A DNA stretch of 64,000 nt. Origin: Persicaria tinctoria. Taxonomy: Eukaryota > Streptophyta > Magnoliopsida > Caryophyllales > Polygonaceae. The notes beneath the pieces were generated by a model, which saw only the letters and a list, made by a program, of their open reading frames with translations, was not told where the DNA came from and searched no databases. Position 1 is the first letter of the stretch. Each line of letters opens with the position of its first letter. Below are positions 9,392-20,689 of this stretch, piece after piece. A program made the position numbers and the translations under genes. The DNA is taken from contig JBANSL010000004.1 in NCBI GenBank assembly GCA_037127255.1, forward strand, positions 35,924,467 to 35,988,466, given 5' to 3'.

Positions 9392-11065
9392 TCAACAAAA
9401 AAAATCTACTTCACCTTTGGACACACATTGAGCATATATAGTTTTAAAGAAACTATCAAAAGCATACAGTTCCTTTATTAATGCAAAACCCAAAACATGT
9501 GCATCCATATGGTTTAAGAGGACATACCTTCGTGATAGCGCGTCGGCTACCACATTATCCTTTCCCTTTTTGTGGTGAACCACATAGGAAAAGGTCTCTA
9601 TGAACTCCACCCATCGAGCAAGTCGCCTGCTGAGCACTGCTTGTCCTTTGAGGTACTTAAGAGCTTCATGATCCGAATGAATCACAAACTCCTTAGGCCA
9701 GAGATAATGTTGCCAAGTCTGTAAGCAGCGCACCAATGCAAATAGCTCCTTGTCGTAGGTAGAATAGTTGAGCTCAGCGGCGCCCAACTTTTCGCTGAAG
9801 TAGGCGATCGAACGCTTGTTCTGCAGCAGGACCCCTCCAATACCAGTGCTAGAAGCGTCACACTCTAGCTCAAACGGTTGAGCAAAGTCAGGTAACTGCA
9901 GCACTGGGGCGTGTGTCAGGCGATCCTTGAGAGCGTCGAAAGCCTTTTGATGTGAGTCAGACCAACGAAATGTCACATCCTTCTTTGTCAGCTCATGTAG
10001 GGGGGCGGCAATCAAGCTGAAGTCCTTGACAAAACGTCGATAGAAACCAGCAAGGCCCAAGAATGAGTGGACATGGGTGGGTGTAGTCGGCCTAGCCCAC
10101 TCCTGAATAGCACGAATCTTCTCCTCATCCACCTTTAATCCAGATGCAGTCACTATAAAACCAAGAAAAATGGTAGACTCGGATGCAAAAGAACACTTCT
10201 TTAAATTGGCATATAATTTCTCTTTTCTTAGACAATCAAAAACCAATTTTAAGTGACTTAAATGATCATGCATATTCTTACTGTAGATTAAAATATCGTC
10301 AAAATAGACAACGACAAATTTTCCTAAGTGTCTTCTAAGCACATGGTTCATAAGCCTCATAAATGTAGAAGGTGCATTTGTTAAACCAAAAGGCATTACT
10401 AACCATTCATATAAGCCATACTTAGTTTTAAAAGCCGTTTTCCATTCATCACCCTGTTTCATCCTAATTTGATGATATCCACTTCTAAGGTCAATTTTAG
10501 AGAAAATAGCAGCACCATGAAGTTCATCAAGCATATCATCTAAACCAGGAATAGGGTGGCGATACTTAACCGTTATTTGGTTGATTGCGCGACAATCAAC
10601 GCACATGCGCCGGGAGCCATCCTTCTTTGGAACCAATATGACTGGAACGGCACAGGGAGACAGGCTTTCACGAACAAAGCCTTTATCCATCAACTCAGTG
10701 ACTTGGCGTTGCCGCTCCTTTGTCTCCTCAGGACTAGCTCTATAAGCGGCGCGATTAGGCAAGGCTGCTCCAGGCACAAAGTCAATCTGGTGCTCAATAC
10801 CTCTAATAGGAGGCAAGCCTTGAGGTAGTTCAGCTGGAAGCACATCCAAATAATCCTGCAGAAGAGAAGCAATAGGTGCAGGAATATGACTCAATTCAAC
10901 ATTAAGTAATACTTGTTTCATTACCAGAAGAATATGAGGTCGATGAGCATTCCAAGTGATGGTCCCTTGCTGAGGGTGAGAGACCAACGATCGACGTTCC
11001 ACAGAGCCCTTAAGTGATGCAGAAGAGGGCTTAGAAGACGTCGGATGGGAAGGAGAATGCGTCAA
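9392..11065 (-). pseudogene. CRM-like reverse transcriptase and RNase H
   Basis: The 557-codon open stretch covers RT and RNase H of a chromovirus. RT entry is [16 protein letters not shown], followed by [31 protein letters not shown], and the catalytic box [12 protein letters not shown] (about residue 252). The thumb region holds [16 protein letters not shown]. RNase H has Asp in [14 protein letters not shown], Glu in YDKELFAL, Asp in IHSDHEALK, and ends [14 protein letters not shown]. It is in the same frame as gag (coordinates differ by a multiple of three) but separated from it by stops near 11158 and 11340. It ends in a frameshift before integrase. The enzyme motifs look intact. Confidence 0.95.
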
Positions 11066-11341
11066 GGGGGTTGCAGGGGCTGCGGCGGGCGCTGCTGCTG
11101 GGCCCGCGGGCGCGGCGTCTGGGGCCGCGGGTGCGGCTGGTGCAGCCGAGCTTCCTTAGAGCTTCTCCACTCTTTCAGCTTCTCTTTCGGCGTTCCTTTG
11201 TTGCTGCTTGCGCACCTGGTCCTTCAGAATAATTTGTGGCGATAAGGGTAGGAGAGTAACTCTCCTCCCGTCATAGGTGAAAGCATATGTATTTGCACGC
11301 CCATCATGAAGGACATTACGATCATATAACCAAGGACGCCC
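11066..11341 (-). pseudogene. CRM-like protease end and Pro/Ala-rich linker to RT
   Basis: In the gag frame a TGA at about 11340 interrupts the protease just before a GRPWLYDRNVLHDG motif, typical of the end of plant Gypsy protease. A TAA follows near 11158. Between that stop and RT lies a run of Ala/Pro-rich codons (11065-11155) made of repeated GCN/CCN codons. These stops make the copy non-autonomous. Confidence 0.75.
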
Positions 11342-12685
11342 TCACAATATATGACTACAATCCATGCGAGCAACATCACATAATACTTTATCATGATATG
11401 TTCCAATTGAAAGGGAAACTAAACATTGTTTGGTGACCAATATATCAGAACCATCATCAGTAATGCCATTTAAACCATAGTGAGTAGCTCGAGGAGTTGT
11501 AGGTAAATGGAGGAAATTCACTACCTTTTCACTGATGAGATTGCAGCAACTCCCACCGTCGATGATAAGGGTTAAGGTAGCCTCACGAACCAAGCATCTG
11601 GTGTGGAATATGTTCTCCCTTTGATCAGCCGTGGGAGATTCCTGAATGTGCAGGACCCGTCGATTGATAATGCAAAGCACGTTGTCGTACTGAGAAGTAT
11701 CGATCTCCTCAATAGGCTCAGTCGACTGGTCCTCCTCCACTTCACTCGAAACTACCAGGTCCTCAGCAGTCTCCTCCTCATAGTAATGGTCTCCCAAATC
11801 GTTGAGAAGAACCTTCCTTTTCTGGGGGCAATTGCGAGAGACATGCCCAGAACCTCCGCAAGTGAAGCAGCGGATATCTTTGTTGCGATCTGTAGAAGGG
11901 GCAGCAACTCTTCTAGTTTCAACCTGATAACCCTGTTGAGGTGAGTTGGAAACTCCCTTTTGCTGCATAGAAGGGTTAGAAGTAGAAGGCTTAGATGGAC
12001 CAGAAGGGTTAACGGGAACAAACCTGCGACCTTGGGAGGTCTGATCGAATCTGCTCCATTGTTGCCGAAGTTGCTGCTGTTGTTGCTCATACAGAAGCTG
12101 TGCTTTATGAGTCAAAGTGTTAATATCTCTAATGGAATGGAAAGCTAAAGGATTTTTAATAGAAATATTAAGACCAGCAAGAAATTGAGTACACAAAGCA
12201 CGTTCAGTAAGATAAACATTAGCCTGATGGGAGAGTCGTTCAAGTTCATCCCTAAAGTCATTCGGAGAGCGAGTTCCTTGTCGGCAGGAAGCGAGCTGCA
12301 TCCTCATGGACTCCGTGTATTCCTCAGGCACATGTCTCTTCTTTAGGAGATAGCGAAGTTGTGGCCATGTTTCAACAGGTTGCTTGTCCTGACGGCGACG
12401 CATCTCACGAGTACGGAACCACCAGTTGCGAGCTTTACCTACTAAATGCAATATAACAACTTCCAATTTCTCCGTTTCCTCATAGCGCAAATGTTCAAGC
12501 AGATAGTCAGTATGATTTTCCCAGACAAGATAAGCTTCATGATCAGTATTACCATCAAAAGTTTCTAATTTAAGCTTAACATCTCGTCTCTGAATAGCTT
12601 GAGCATTATCAAATCTAGGTCGACCAAAATTAGGAGGGGGTAAATCATCAAAGTTAGGATTTACCTCATGGTAAGCATCCTCCAA
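11342..12685 (-). pseudogene. CRM-like gag capsid, zinc knuckle and protease
   Basis: The 447-codon stretch starts within the polyprotein. The capsid domain is recognisable from LETFDGNTDHEAYLVWENH to TQFLAGLNISIKNPL (residues about 40-185). A Gln-rich coil follows (YEQQQQQLRQQW). The CCHC knuckle is CFTCGGSGHVSRNCPQKRK (about 280). The aspartic protease has the variant active site IIDGGSCCNLIS (about 380) in place of the commoner DSG. It is in one frame with the N-terminal piece to its right and with RT to its left, separated only by stop codons. Gag binds the RNA and forms the particle; protease cleaves the polyprotein. Confidence 0.9.
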
Positions 12686-12727
12686 ATGTGGTGTCTCATT
12701 CAGATCAGCATTGCTACGGCTATCATC

Positions 12728-13282
12728 CTAGTTAGCACGAGTATAGAACGGCTGTTGTGGACGCTGATGGGGTCGGCCCTGCTGCTGCCGTGGGTGCTGG
12801 GGCTCAGGGCGATCCTGGTGGCCATTGAAGCCCGCTAAAGGATCGTCGTCATGCTCTCCAGGGAAAGGATTAGTAGTAGCAGATATTAGCTGATAATGTA
12901 ATTGACCAGAAGGAGGAGGGTGACCCGAATAAAAGGTGTTACCTTCAGGTTGCTGATTACCTGTAGGGGGCACAGTACCCAAAGGTGGTGTAGTATCTGG
13001 GGGTGGTGGAGGCGGCTTTCCTCCAGAAGGAGGTGTAGATCCAGAAGCCTCCGCCTGTTTGGACTCCTCCCATTGTCGAGCAATTGCTTGTTTGACGACG
13101 TCAGATAACCGTAGGAGGTCCTCTTTGCGTTCGATAGCTCGGCGATTTTTAGCCTCTGCTAGCTCTTGTCGTGTCACCAGAGTAGAGTTTTGGACAGCGG
13201 TGTCAATAATAAACTGCATAGCCTCAGCAGTAATGCCAGCAGGTGGGGTAGGGGAAGGGTTGGGGTCGCTATCGTTTGCCAT
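12728..13282 (-). pseudogene. CRM-like gag N-terminal region
   Basis: This is the beginning of gag, with the likely start codon at 13282 (MANDSDPNPSPT). It has a helical region (residues 15-75), then Pro/Gly- and Gln-rich low-complexity sequence. An in-frame TAG at about 12729 separates it from the capsid part; the frame is otherwise the same. N-terminal gag sequence is poorly conserved in the clade, so the assignment rests on frame and position. Confidence 0.75.
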
Positions 13283-14309
13283 GTTCCTACAATATCAGAA
13301 GAGCAACAAGTAAACGAAGCAAAGACCAGAAACCAAGTAATGTAAGCTCTAGTGATTCCTAAGAGTGATTCAAGTTTTAGAAATAAAAGAGCGAGAAAAC
13401 AAGGCACAATATTCAAGCAATTCCCCTGGACACAGAATTTTGCAATATTGAAGAAAACAAGTAATAATCAAATTGCAAATTAAATCAGCCACAAAGTCGG
13501 ATATGAAGGATAGCAAGTATAAACAAGCGGCTTAATGTCGAGAAATAAGAGCTACAATGTGATGCTTGAATAATATGAATGTATAATAGGCGAAAATAGC
13601 AATCACAAGGGCAATCAAGTGCACACACTCCGTCAACTATTATCTGACAGTTGCAACACGGTTCAGAGAAAGAGGGGTGTGACCAAGGCTCCAGTGTCGG
13701 CACAGCACAAAATCACACAAGTAGGGTTCTTTTGTAATGCTTAAAACCATTTAGATCATCTAACATGTAGCAAGCAAAGAACTCAAAGTTACTAACTCAA
13801 TGATGTAATGAAAGAATGCTCTATATAATATTATTATTAATTTTTTTTTTGTTTGAATTCGGATTTTTCTTTTTTTTTTCTTTTTTTTTATATAAGGGAC
13901 AAGTTGCTATAATATGGAGGGAGCAACCGAAATTGAAGAGAAAAAATAAAATAAAAAGCTACGATGATCTAAAAGTAAGCAAAAATAAAGAAAATAGGGA
14001 AATTACGCTAAAAACTGGAAAAAAATAGGGTTCTTTAGTGGTGCAAGTTTATATAATGCTTTTTAATCCAAGAATCACAATCAAAGGCATGATATGTAGC
14101 AACTAGGAATAAAAGATCACAACTTGCAATCAAGAACTCAATATCTTCCAAATTATAGATCCAAACAAAGGATAACAAAAATAAAGTGCCAATTTTGATG
14201 GGTGAATAATAAAGATTCAACTTTTATGCAGCGGCTATGGTGAAAAATAAGGCACGAAAAGAAATCACTCAATAAAGAAATCAAGAGAGTAAAGAACTTG
14301 CATTAACCT
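13283..14309 (-). other. CRM-like untranslated leader
   Basis: About 1 kb lies between the PBS and gag. It is A+T-rich with poly-T and poly-A runs (13838-13890, 13935-14020) and has no domain I recognise. Long leaders are common in plant Gypsy elements. Confidence 0.6.
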
Positions 14310-14324
14310 GAAATCCGATACCAC
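14310..14324 (-). other. Primer binding site of the CRM-like element
   Basis: The minus strand reads AGTGGTATCGGATTTCAG, adjoining the LTR. It shares TGGTATC with the initiator-Met tRNA complement but diverges afterwards, so the primer identity is uncertain. Confidence 0.55.
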
Positions 14325-14325
14325 T

Positions 14326-15854
14326 TGATACGTTTGGGATACCCGATCCTTCGCCTGTGGGCTTCAGATCAAGAACCACGCCGTATATTCGCTCCGATCT
14401 TGCAATGCTCTTTGATATCTCCTGATTTGGACCAATTCAAACAAGTGATTAAAATTCTGATTTAGCGACAGAATTAAACTTAGGAAAATTCAGCAACTTT
14501 AAAACAGGGAAATAGCGACAGAAACAGAGAACGAAGAACAGCGAGGAAGGCGGAGCCGGGTTGCGCGTTTGCTGGGCACACAGGCCTTCGGCCTCAGGGT
14601 GTGCGAGTGATGCGCGCGGGAAGCTCTCGCTGGTAGCGATGGTGACAGCGAGCGAGGGCGAGCGCACAAGGGAGCGCGCGCGGGAGTTCCTGGGCGCTGG
14701 CGAGCACGGTGCGCGGGAGTTGACGACGAGGCTGGGCGAGATGCTGGCGAGGCCGATGCGCCTTGCTCGCTGGGAGCGGTGCTCGCGGATGTCACCAAGG
14801 GCTGGGCTTTCCTCTTTTGCGACAGTTCTGACTTTAGGGTTGTGTTTGGATTTAGGCTTGTCGATGGAATTCAAGGTGATGGTGATGGTATGTGATTGCC
14901 GAAATAATAAGAACACAAGAGCAAGATAGCTTTTGGGATTGACAATCGAAGAACCCTAGATCTGTTAAGGGTTTCTTCAATTCTAATTCAATCTGATTAA
15001 TTCAAAGTGCGGAACATAAATTTATAGTAAAACTATGATCTATCTAACCAATCCTTCCTTGCAAAGGAAAGGGGTTTGGATAGATTAATTCTATCTAATG
15101 ATAAGTGAAATAACTTAAGATAAATACTACCTCCGTTCCAAAATACATGGGTTTTTTCTTTTTGACACGTTTTTTAAGGAGCGGAAAACTGTATGAAATA
15201 TTATTTTTTTAATTAAATTTTTTATATAATTCGATACTTATTAGTAATAAGTATCAAATTATATAAAAAAAATTAACTAAAAAATAATATTTTATAGAGT
15301 TTTTCGCTCCTTGAAAAGCGTGCCGAAAACCAAAAGCCCATGTATTTTCGAACGGAGGGAGTAAAACCTAAGAAGATAGATATTTAATAACTTGGTGGGA
15401 AAGTAATATATCTAGAAGAGATATAATTAATTTCCACCTTATTTATCTAATTGCATAAAATAACAATTTAATTAACTAACTAATGTAACTCGGCCCAACA
15501 CCCTAGTGTACTCGACATGGGCCTTAGTCGACATCCTCTTGGCCCACTCGGTATGTGATGGTGTCGAGTGGTCTATGATGGTGCCGAGTTTGGTGGAGTT
15601 AAGGAGGGTGCTGACGAGTCTTCATGAGCTCCGTGTGTGGACGTAAGCTCACTTCGGGTGCTGATGAAGTCACCTTGAGCCAAGTGATCCAGGGTGGCCT
15701 GAACCCTTGCTCTAAAGTTCCATGGTGACGGACAAGAAAGGCCTTAGTTGCATTCTGAATCTTCTTGACCCTTGCACGAGTGACAGGGCCATCAAATGGA
15801 ACCTTTATGTTGTCCTCAATGTCACGAGGAGTCATCGATAATTGAGTGGCATCA
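14326..15854 (-). repeat. 5' LTR of the CRM-like element, with Stowaway insert
   Basis: It is identical in layout to 6945-8236 apart from the 237 extra bases at 15127-15363. It includes the pol C-terminal coding stretch (about 15599-15854), which here is only LTR sequence with no gene in front of it. Confidence 0.92.
15127..15361. mobile_element. Stowaway-like MITE (Tc1/mariner type)
   Basis: The ends CTACCTCCGTTCCAAAATA and, inverted, CTCCCTCCGTTCGAAAATA form the terminal repeats. The target TA is duplicated (15125-15126 and 15362-15363). The empty site is preserved in the sister LTR near 7746. The interior is A+T-rich and folds on itself around about 15245. No coding capacity. Confidence 0.95.
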
Positions 15855-15859
15855 TCTTC

Positions 15860-16165
15860 TCTGCGCATTAAACATCTTTTCTTGTTAAATCCAACATCAT
15901 TACCATAATCACATAGTTGAGAAATACTAAGCAAATTATACTTCAAATAATTAACAAGATAAACATTTTAAATACAGTGGTTAGGATCACTCCCAACATT
16001 ACCAATACCAACGATGTCGCACTTTCCTTTGTCACCAAGAGTGATTGTTCATGTGGATTGCTCCTTTAGATCATGAAAGAGAGAACTCTTCCCACTCATA
16101 TGCCTCGAGCATCCACTATTTATAATCCATTTTTGCTTCTTTACCTTGGTGATCTCCTGCAAAAC
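15860..16165 (-). pseudogene. SIRE protease remnant
   Basis: The minus strand encodes KWIINSGCSRHMSGKSSL (about 16145-16085), the Copia protease active-site region with Asn where the catalytic Asp of DSG belongs. The end of the domain, LKYNLLSISQLCDYG, follows at about 15940. An in-frame TAA lies between them near 15969. This is the part of the SIRE polyprotein immediately before the CRM insertion. The Asn substitution and the stop make it inactive. Confidence 0.85.
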
Positions 16166-16170
16166 AAACA

Positions 16171-17940
16171 TCAACCTTTGTGGCTAGACCAGTGAGCAAA
16201 TTTAGATCCTTTATTAGGATAAACCATATTTGGTAAAATAGTGCCTTTGGGGACCCAAACTTGCGTTATCCGTTCTTTTCTCAAGTGAATAGGAAATGTA
16301 TTGCGAATAATATGAGGATCCTTTCTTCTATAGGGGCAGGTCTCTCTTACATGTCCCTTTCTCGCACAGTGGTGACATATAGGAGAGGTTCTGCTTCCTT
16401 TTGCCTTTACAAAAGTGGTAAGGTGTTGCTTCTTTAAAAACCTCGGGTTGTAACCAATACCACTTCTGTTTAGAGAATTTTGTTGCTCACCCAACATCCT
16501 ATCAAGAGTGCCCTTGGATTTGGTAAAACTTATGAGGGTTGTCTGTTGGTCTTGAATCTTCTTATTCAGGGAGATCTTCTCGTTCTCTAAGTCATGATGT
16601 TCATTTCTCAGAGACGAGAGATCTTGCTTGAGTTCAGATTTCTCTGAGTCAAGAGTCGTGACTTTAATGCCAAGACCCGAATAAGAGGTTTCAAGACTTT
16701 GGACCCTCCTAGACAGTTCCTCAATAGTTCTTTCCTGGTCCACGGTTTTCCTGATAAGAGTGTTAGTTTGAGCAATAAGTTTCTCTTCATTGGCAATCAT
16801 ATTAGAAAGGAATTCCGATAGTACCTCTTTTGGACTTGCGATAAGCTCTCTTACGGTTACCTCAAGTTGCTTATCATGGGATTCATCTCCTATGGCCATG
16901 AGACAAAGGTTGGCCTTTTCATCATCGGAATCTGAGTCACCTTTCTTGAATTGGCTCTTCTTCTTTTGAGGGCAATCTTTCACTAGATGGTCTGTTTCAC
17001 CACATTCAAAACAAGACAAAGGTTTAGTCTTCTTGTTATATTTATTGTATTGAGACTTACCTCGAAATTTAGAAGACTCTGATCTATCTTTGTTGTTGAA
17101 TTGCTTCTTCATCTTGAGGATTCGAGAAAGACCCCTTGTAATGAGATCAAAGGGATCATCCTCATCATCGTCCTCATCATCAGAATCAGACACATCTTTG
17201 GGCTCATCCTTCTTAGACTTGAGCGCCAAGTTCTTAGTGCTTGCTGGAAGTTCTCCATCGTCTTCATTGAGAATCATCTCATGTGTGATCAGCTTCCCAA
17301 GCAAGTCATCAAGGGGTAGAGTGGTGAGATCTTGGGCTTCCTCTATGGTTGTCACTTTCGGGCCCCATTTGTCTTTTAGGAGGCACCTCAATATCTTCCT
17401 CACTTTCTCAACATTCTCAAAGGTCTTGCCGAGAGAGTCAAGGTTGTTCGTGATTTTCGTGAACCGTGTGAACATGGCCTTAATGGACTCATCAGGCTTC
17501 ATTTTGAAGAGTTCATACTTTCGAAGGAAGATGCTGATTTTGGTGTCCTTCACTTGACTGGTTCCTTCATAGGTGACGATCAGCTTGTCCCAAATCTCTT
17601 TAGCTGACCTACAAGATAAAATACGGTTAAACTCATCAGCACTAAGACCACAATAAAGTAAGTTTATAGCCCTGTAGTTTTTGGAGACGAGTTCAAGATC
17701 CGCTTGGATGTAATCAGCCTCGCTCTTCGCGACTTTGGTTCCATTGGGTCCTTCTTTCTCTGGAACCTTCGGACCATTCTCTATAATATTCCAAAGTTCC
17801 AGATCTTGATCTATAATGAACATTTTCATCAAGGATCTCCAGTGGATGAAGTTGTTTCCTACAAAGAGTGGTGGTCTAATGGCAGACCTTCCCTGTGCAA
17901 ATCCTCCGCTTGCTTCACCAGACATGATCGAAAAACTCAC
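16171..17940 (-). CDS. SIRE-like gag, 589 codons, open
   Basis: This long open frame encodes the Sirevirus-type nucleocapsid precursor. The N-terminus has RPPLFVGNNFIHWRSLMKMF (about residue 22), the gag entry motif. A UBN2 capsid core follows (AKEIWDKLIVTYEGTSQVKDTK). Next come an acidic block rich in Asp/Glu (about 250-265), a CCHC knuckle (CFECGETDHLVKDCPQ, about 310), a coiled-coil stretch (about 355-480, many heptad-like Leu/Lys/Glu), and a second knuckle-like CHHCARKGHVRETCPY near 540. The start at 17940 or the next Met (17925) sits just inside the PBS. Reading stops before the protease. Despite being open, it belongs to an element lacking RT and integrase core. Confidence 0.9.
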   Translation of the reverse strand: MSFSIMSGEASGGFAQGRSAIRPPLFVGNNFIHWRSLMKMFIIDQDLELWNIIENGPKVPEKEGPNGTKVAKSEADYIQADLELVSKNYRAINLLYCGLSADEFNRILSCRSAKEIWDKLIVTYEGTSQVKDTKISIFLRKYELFKMKPDESIKAMFTRFTKITNNLDSLGKTFENVEKVRKILRCLLKDKWGPKVTTIEEAQDLTTLPLDDLLGKLITHEMILNEDDGELPASTKNLALKSKKDEPKDVSDSDDEDDDEDDPFDLITRGLSRILKMKKQFNNKDRSESSKFRGKSQYNKYNKKTKPLSCFECGETDHLVKDCPQKKKSQFKKGDSDSDDEKANLCLMAIGDESHDKQLEVTVRELIASPKEVLSEFLSNMIANEEKLIAQTNTLIRKTVDQERTIEELSRRVQSLETSYSGLGIKVTTLDSEKSELKQDLSSLRNEHHDLENEKISLNKKIQDQQTTLISFTKSKGTLDRMLGEQQNSLNRSGIGYNPRFLKKQHLTTFVKAKGSRTSPICHHCARKGHVRETCPYRRKDPHIIRNTFPIHLRKERITQVWVPKGTILPNMVYPNKGSKFAHWSSHKG

Positions 17941-17970
17941 AAGATTGTTAGATCAAAAGCAGTGAGTAAA

Positions 17971-17982
17971 GCTCTGATACCA
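17971..17982 (-). other. Primer binding site of the SIRE-like element
   Basis: The reverse complement reads TTGGTATCAGAGC, a perfect initiator-Met-type PBS, two bases from the LTR. Confidence 0.9.
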
Positions 17983-17984
17983 AT

Positions 17985-19019
17985 TGAAGGTTCGATAATA
18001 TAAAAACAATGTAATAAGAAATACTCTAGAAGGGGGGTTGAATAGAGTATGCCCGTTTTTCGCAGAAAGTCTCAAGACTTTTGGAGCTTGTACCAAAACC
18101 TTTGAGATTAAACCTGAATCACAAAGTTAGACAATCGAACCAAGTGCAGAAATAAGGTAAAGCAATAAGTAAAGGACGCAACGAATTGTTAACGAGGTTC
18201 GGCACGAACTTGGCCTACGTCCCCGCCTAGGGTTCTTCCACAACCCTAGGATTCAACCGGCTTTTATTGATTCACAAGACCTAGGATCCTAATAGATCAC
18301 CGAGAAGCCTCTCTCCTATACAATTGCAATCTAGTCAACTCACGTTCCCTTGGAGTCCTAGACCAATCTAGAAGAGCCCCACCTCTCTATGCTATCTAGT
18401 ACAATCCTCTTACACTTAGTGAATCAATCGCCTAGTGTCAACTTCCTGAGTTACAAACTCTTGAGTATAACACTCTCTCAAAATATATCCTATAAGTTCG
18501 ATGTGTATCTCTCAAATGCTTTGAAACAAAATATAAGAATCTTAAGAACAAGCAGAGAGAACACGCTGAAGAGAGATCGTAAACTTGAGGGCTGATTGTG
18601 CAATGACATTCTTGAAGTGCGTCAGTCCTCTCTCTCTCTTCTTCATCTCCTTTATATAGTGAAGATCATCGGCGCCATGTGAGGAAGGAATCTTCTCCAA
18701 CGGCTAAGAGAGGATCATGGCTTTAGCGCAATCTTCTATCTTTGGAAACTTCATAAGCCATGATCTCGATTTGATCTTTCTCAGCTTTGAACGCTTAAGG
18801 AAGGAGATATAATTCAAATAGCTTCCTGAAAGGTTAGTGAATATATAATAATAATATGGAAGCATATAATAACATAATATAATATTCGGACATAATATAA
18901 TAAAGTACAGGTTTTGTGTTTCATCAGCACAGATGTTAGCTTCAAGACCTTTGACACAAACTGTATGTCAAAGCCTTTGAAACAAACTCCGATTTTCATC
19001 AAAGGGAGTGGAGTTATCA
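17985..19019 (-). repeat. 5' LTR of the SIRE-like element
   Basis: The partner of 3925-4954. It carries the same TATA-like site at 18650-18659. Confidence 0.93.
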
Positions 19020-20683
19020 GAAAGCATAAGTCTCATGGTTTTATACTTAACTACGGGAGCAAAGATATCATTGTAGTCTATTCCCTCTATTTGGGAGAAC
19101 CCTTTGGCTACTAATCTGGCTTTAAACCTAGGGGGATCATGCGTTTTAAGACCTTCCTTGAGCTTATAGATCCACTTGGAATCTATAAGCCGGGTTTTAG
19201 GAGGTCTAGGGACCAATGTCCAAGTCTGGTTGGAATACATTGACCCCATTTCTTCTTTCATAGCTTCTAACCATTGTTTAGCATGCTCACTTTTAATAGC
19301 AGATTCATATGAATTTGGAGTAGTGGGTTGTCTAACATGATCAGCAGTAAGGAAAGCATACTCTACAATATAACTATACTTCTTATTAGGGATAATGGTC
19401 CTAGGTTCCCTGTCTCTAGTCAACTGATAATCATGCAAGCTAGGGAACTGAGATGCAGATGCTAATGCAGGTGCAGTAGAAGTAGATGCATGCAAATCAG
19501 AAGAATGGGGGGAGGAGAAAACAGAGGACTCCACTGGGGAGTCAATAGAGAGGCCATTTACATCACTTAAATCAGAAGTAGAGGGGAGAGAAGTAGAAGA
19601 AGTAGAGGGAAGAAGGTGAGAGTGAGACTTAGGGGAGGAGTCTTCGTCCTCTTCAGTAGCAGCCTCGTCATCATGTCCTTCATTTTCTTTGTTCTTCTCT
19701 TCATTTGTTGCCCCTTGTAGTGTAGAGGGAGTTAGCTTTGTTGCTGATCTGTAAACCCGACCAGTGTCGTATTCATCTTCATCAGCTTGTGAGGAGGTGG
19801 ATTCATCTGGTATCCAACCATCAGCTTGGTCATTTGTACCTGCAAACTCAGAAAGTGTAGTTAGTTTTTCTTTCATTGGGAAAACAGTTTCATTGAATTT
19901 AACACTTCTAGTTGTGATCACCTTATAGGGTCCTGCTTGAAGCAAGAGAACCCTATAACCTTTGACACCATCAGGGTATCCTAAGAGAATACCCTTGACA
20001 GCCCTAGGTTGGAGCTTACCCTGAGAGATGTGTGGGTAAGCTGCACAACCAAAAAGTTTGAGGTAGTCAAGGTTAGGTGTTTTTCCAGTCCATTTTTGTT
20101 GTGGAGTAAGGAAGTTTATCACACTAGAAGGGGACCTATTTATTAAGTATGCAGCTGTCATGACAGCTTCTCCCCATAGGGTGTTTTTCAACCCAGAGGA
20201 GATGAGCATACATCTTGTTTTTTCTAATAGGGTCCTATTCATTCTTTCAGCTGTCCCCTTTTGCTGTGGGGTGCTAGGGACAGTTAAGTGTCTTTTAATC
20301 CCTAATTGTTGGCAATAGTCATTAAATTCTTTATTGCAGAATTCCAATCCATTATCAGTTTTAAAGCATTTTAACTTGTGATCAGATTGGCTTTCACCCA
20401 TAGCTTTCCACCTTCTAAAGGCTTCAAAAGCTTGGTCTTTAGTTTTCAAGAGACTTACCCATACCTTGCGTGAGAAGTGATCTATAAAACTTATGAAATA
20501 TCTCATACCACCTGCAGTGGAGACTTGTGCAGATCCCCATAAATCACAATGAACATATTCTAAAGGAACAGAGGTAGTGTAAGAAGATTTTGGAAATTTC
20601 AGATTTGCAGATTTTCCAAACACACAATTTTCACAGAATTTAATCTCAGCAGGTATTTTAGCAAGTAAACCATGTTTATGCAA
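19020..20683 (-). pseudogene. Copia-B integrase and start of reverse transcriptase
   Basis: The frame begins in the zinc-binding region ([14 protein letters not shown]), then the integrase core: Asp in [14 protein letters not shown], Asp in [12 protein letters not shown], and Glu in [16 protein letters not shown], the D,D,E set. A long Ser/Thr/Asp-rich hinge follows (about residues 285-405). RT starts with [20 protein letters not shown] and [19 protein letters not shown]. The RT is cut at 19020 by the SIRE insertion and resumes at 3919. It is out of frame with the gag-protease part because of an indel near 20695. Confidence 0.92.
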
Positions 20684-20689
20684 TTGAAT

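Larger units (their letters stand above)
6945..15854 (-). mobile_element. CRM-like (chromovirus) Ty3/Gypsy retrotransposon, nearly complete
   Basis: The LTRs (6945-8236 and 14326-15854) begin TGATACG and end ...GCATCA on the plus strand and are flanked by a perfect TCTTC duplication (6940-6944 and 15855-15859). The two LTRs differ in length by exactly 237 bp, which equals the Stowaway insert plus its TA. On the minus strand the order is gag, protease, RT, RNase H, integrase. The 3' end of pol runs into the 3' LTR, a trait reported for the CRM clade. The RT wording ([20 protein letters not shown]) also fits CRM. About 21 LTR differences by eye (1.6%) make it the youngest LTR element of the nest. 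Confidence 0.9.
3925..19019 (-). mobile_element. Copia-C, SIRE-like LTR retrotransposon, internally deleted
   Basis: LTRs of 1030 and 1035 bp (3925-4954 and 17985-19019) end in TG...CA and are flanked by a perfect GAAAG duplication (3920-3924 and 19020-19024), placing the insertion inside the Copia-B RT. On the minus strand it has an initiator-Met-type PBS, a long Sirevirus-type gag, protease, GAG-pre-integrase, and then only remnants of integrase, RT and RNase H. Three TCTCCCCC tracts precede the 3' LTR, a Sirevirus trait. It is itself split by the CRM-like element. Without that insert it would be about 6.2 kb, short for a Sirevirus. Confidence 0.9.

Noticed and set aside
14326..15854. Reading the CRM region as two tandem Gypsy elements, because pol sequence adjoins both LTRs
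   Set aside because: The TCTTC target copies, the adjoining purine tract and the continuous SIRE frame show that the pol end is part of the LTR, so there is a single insertion.
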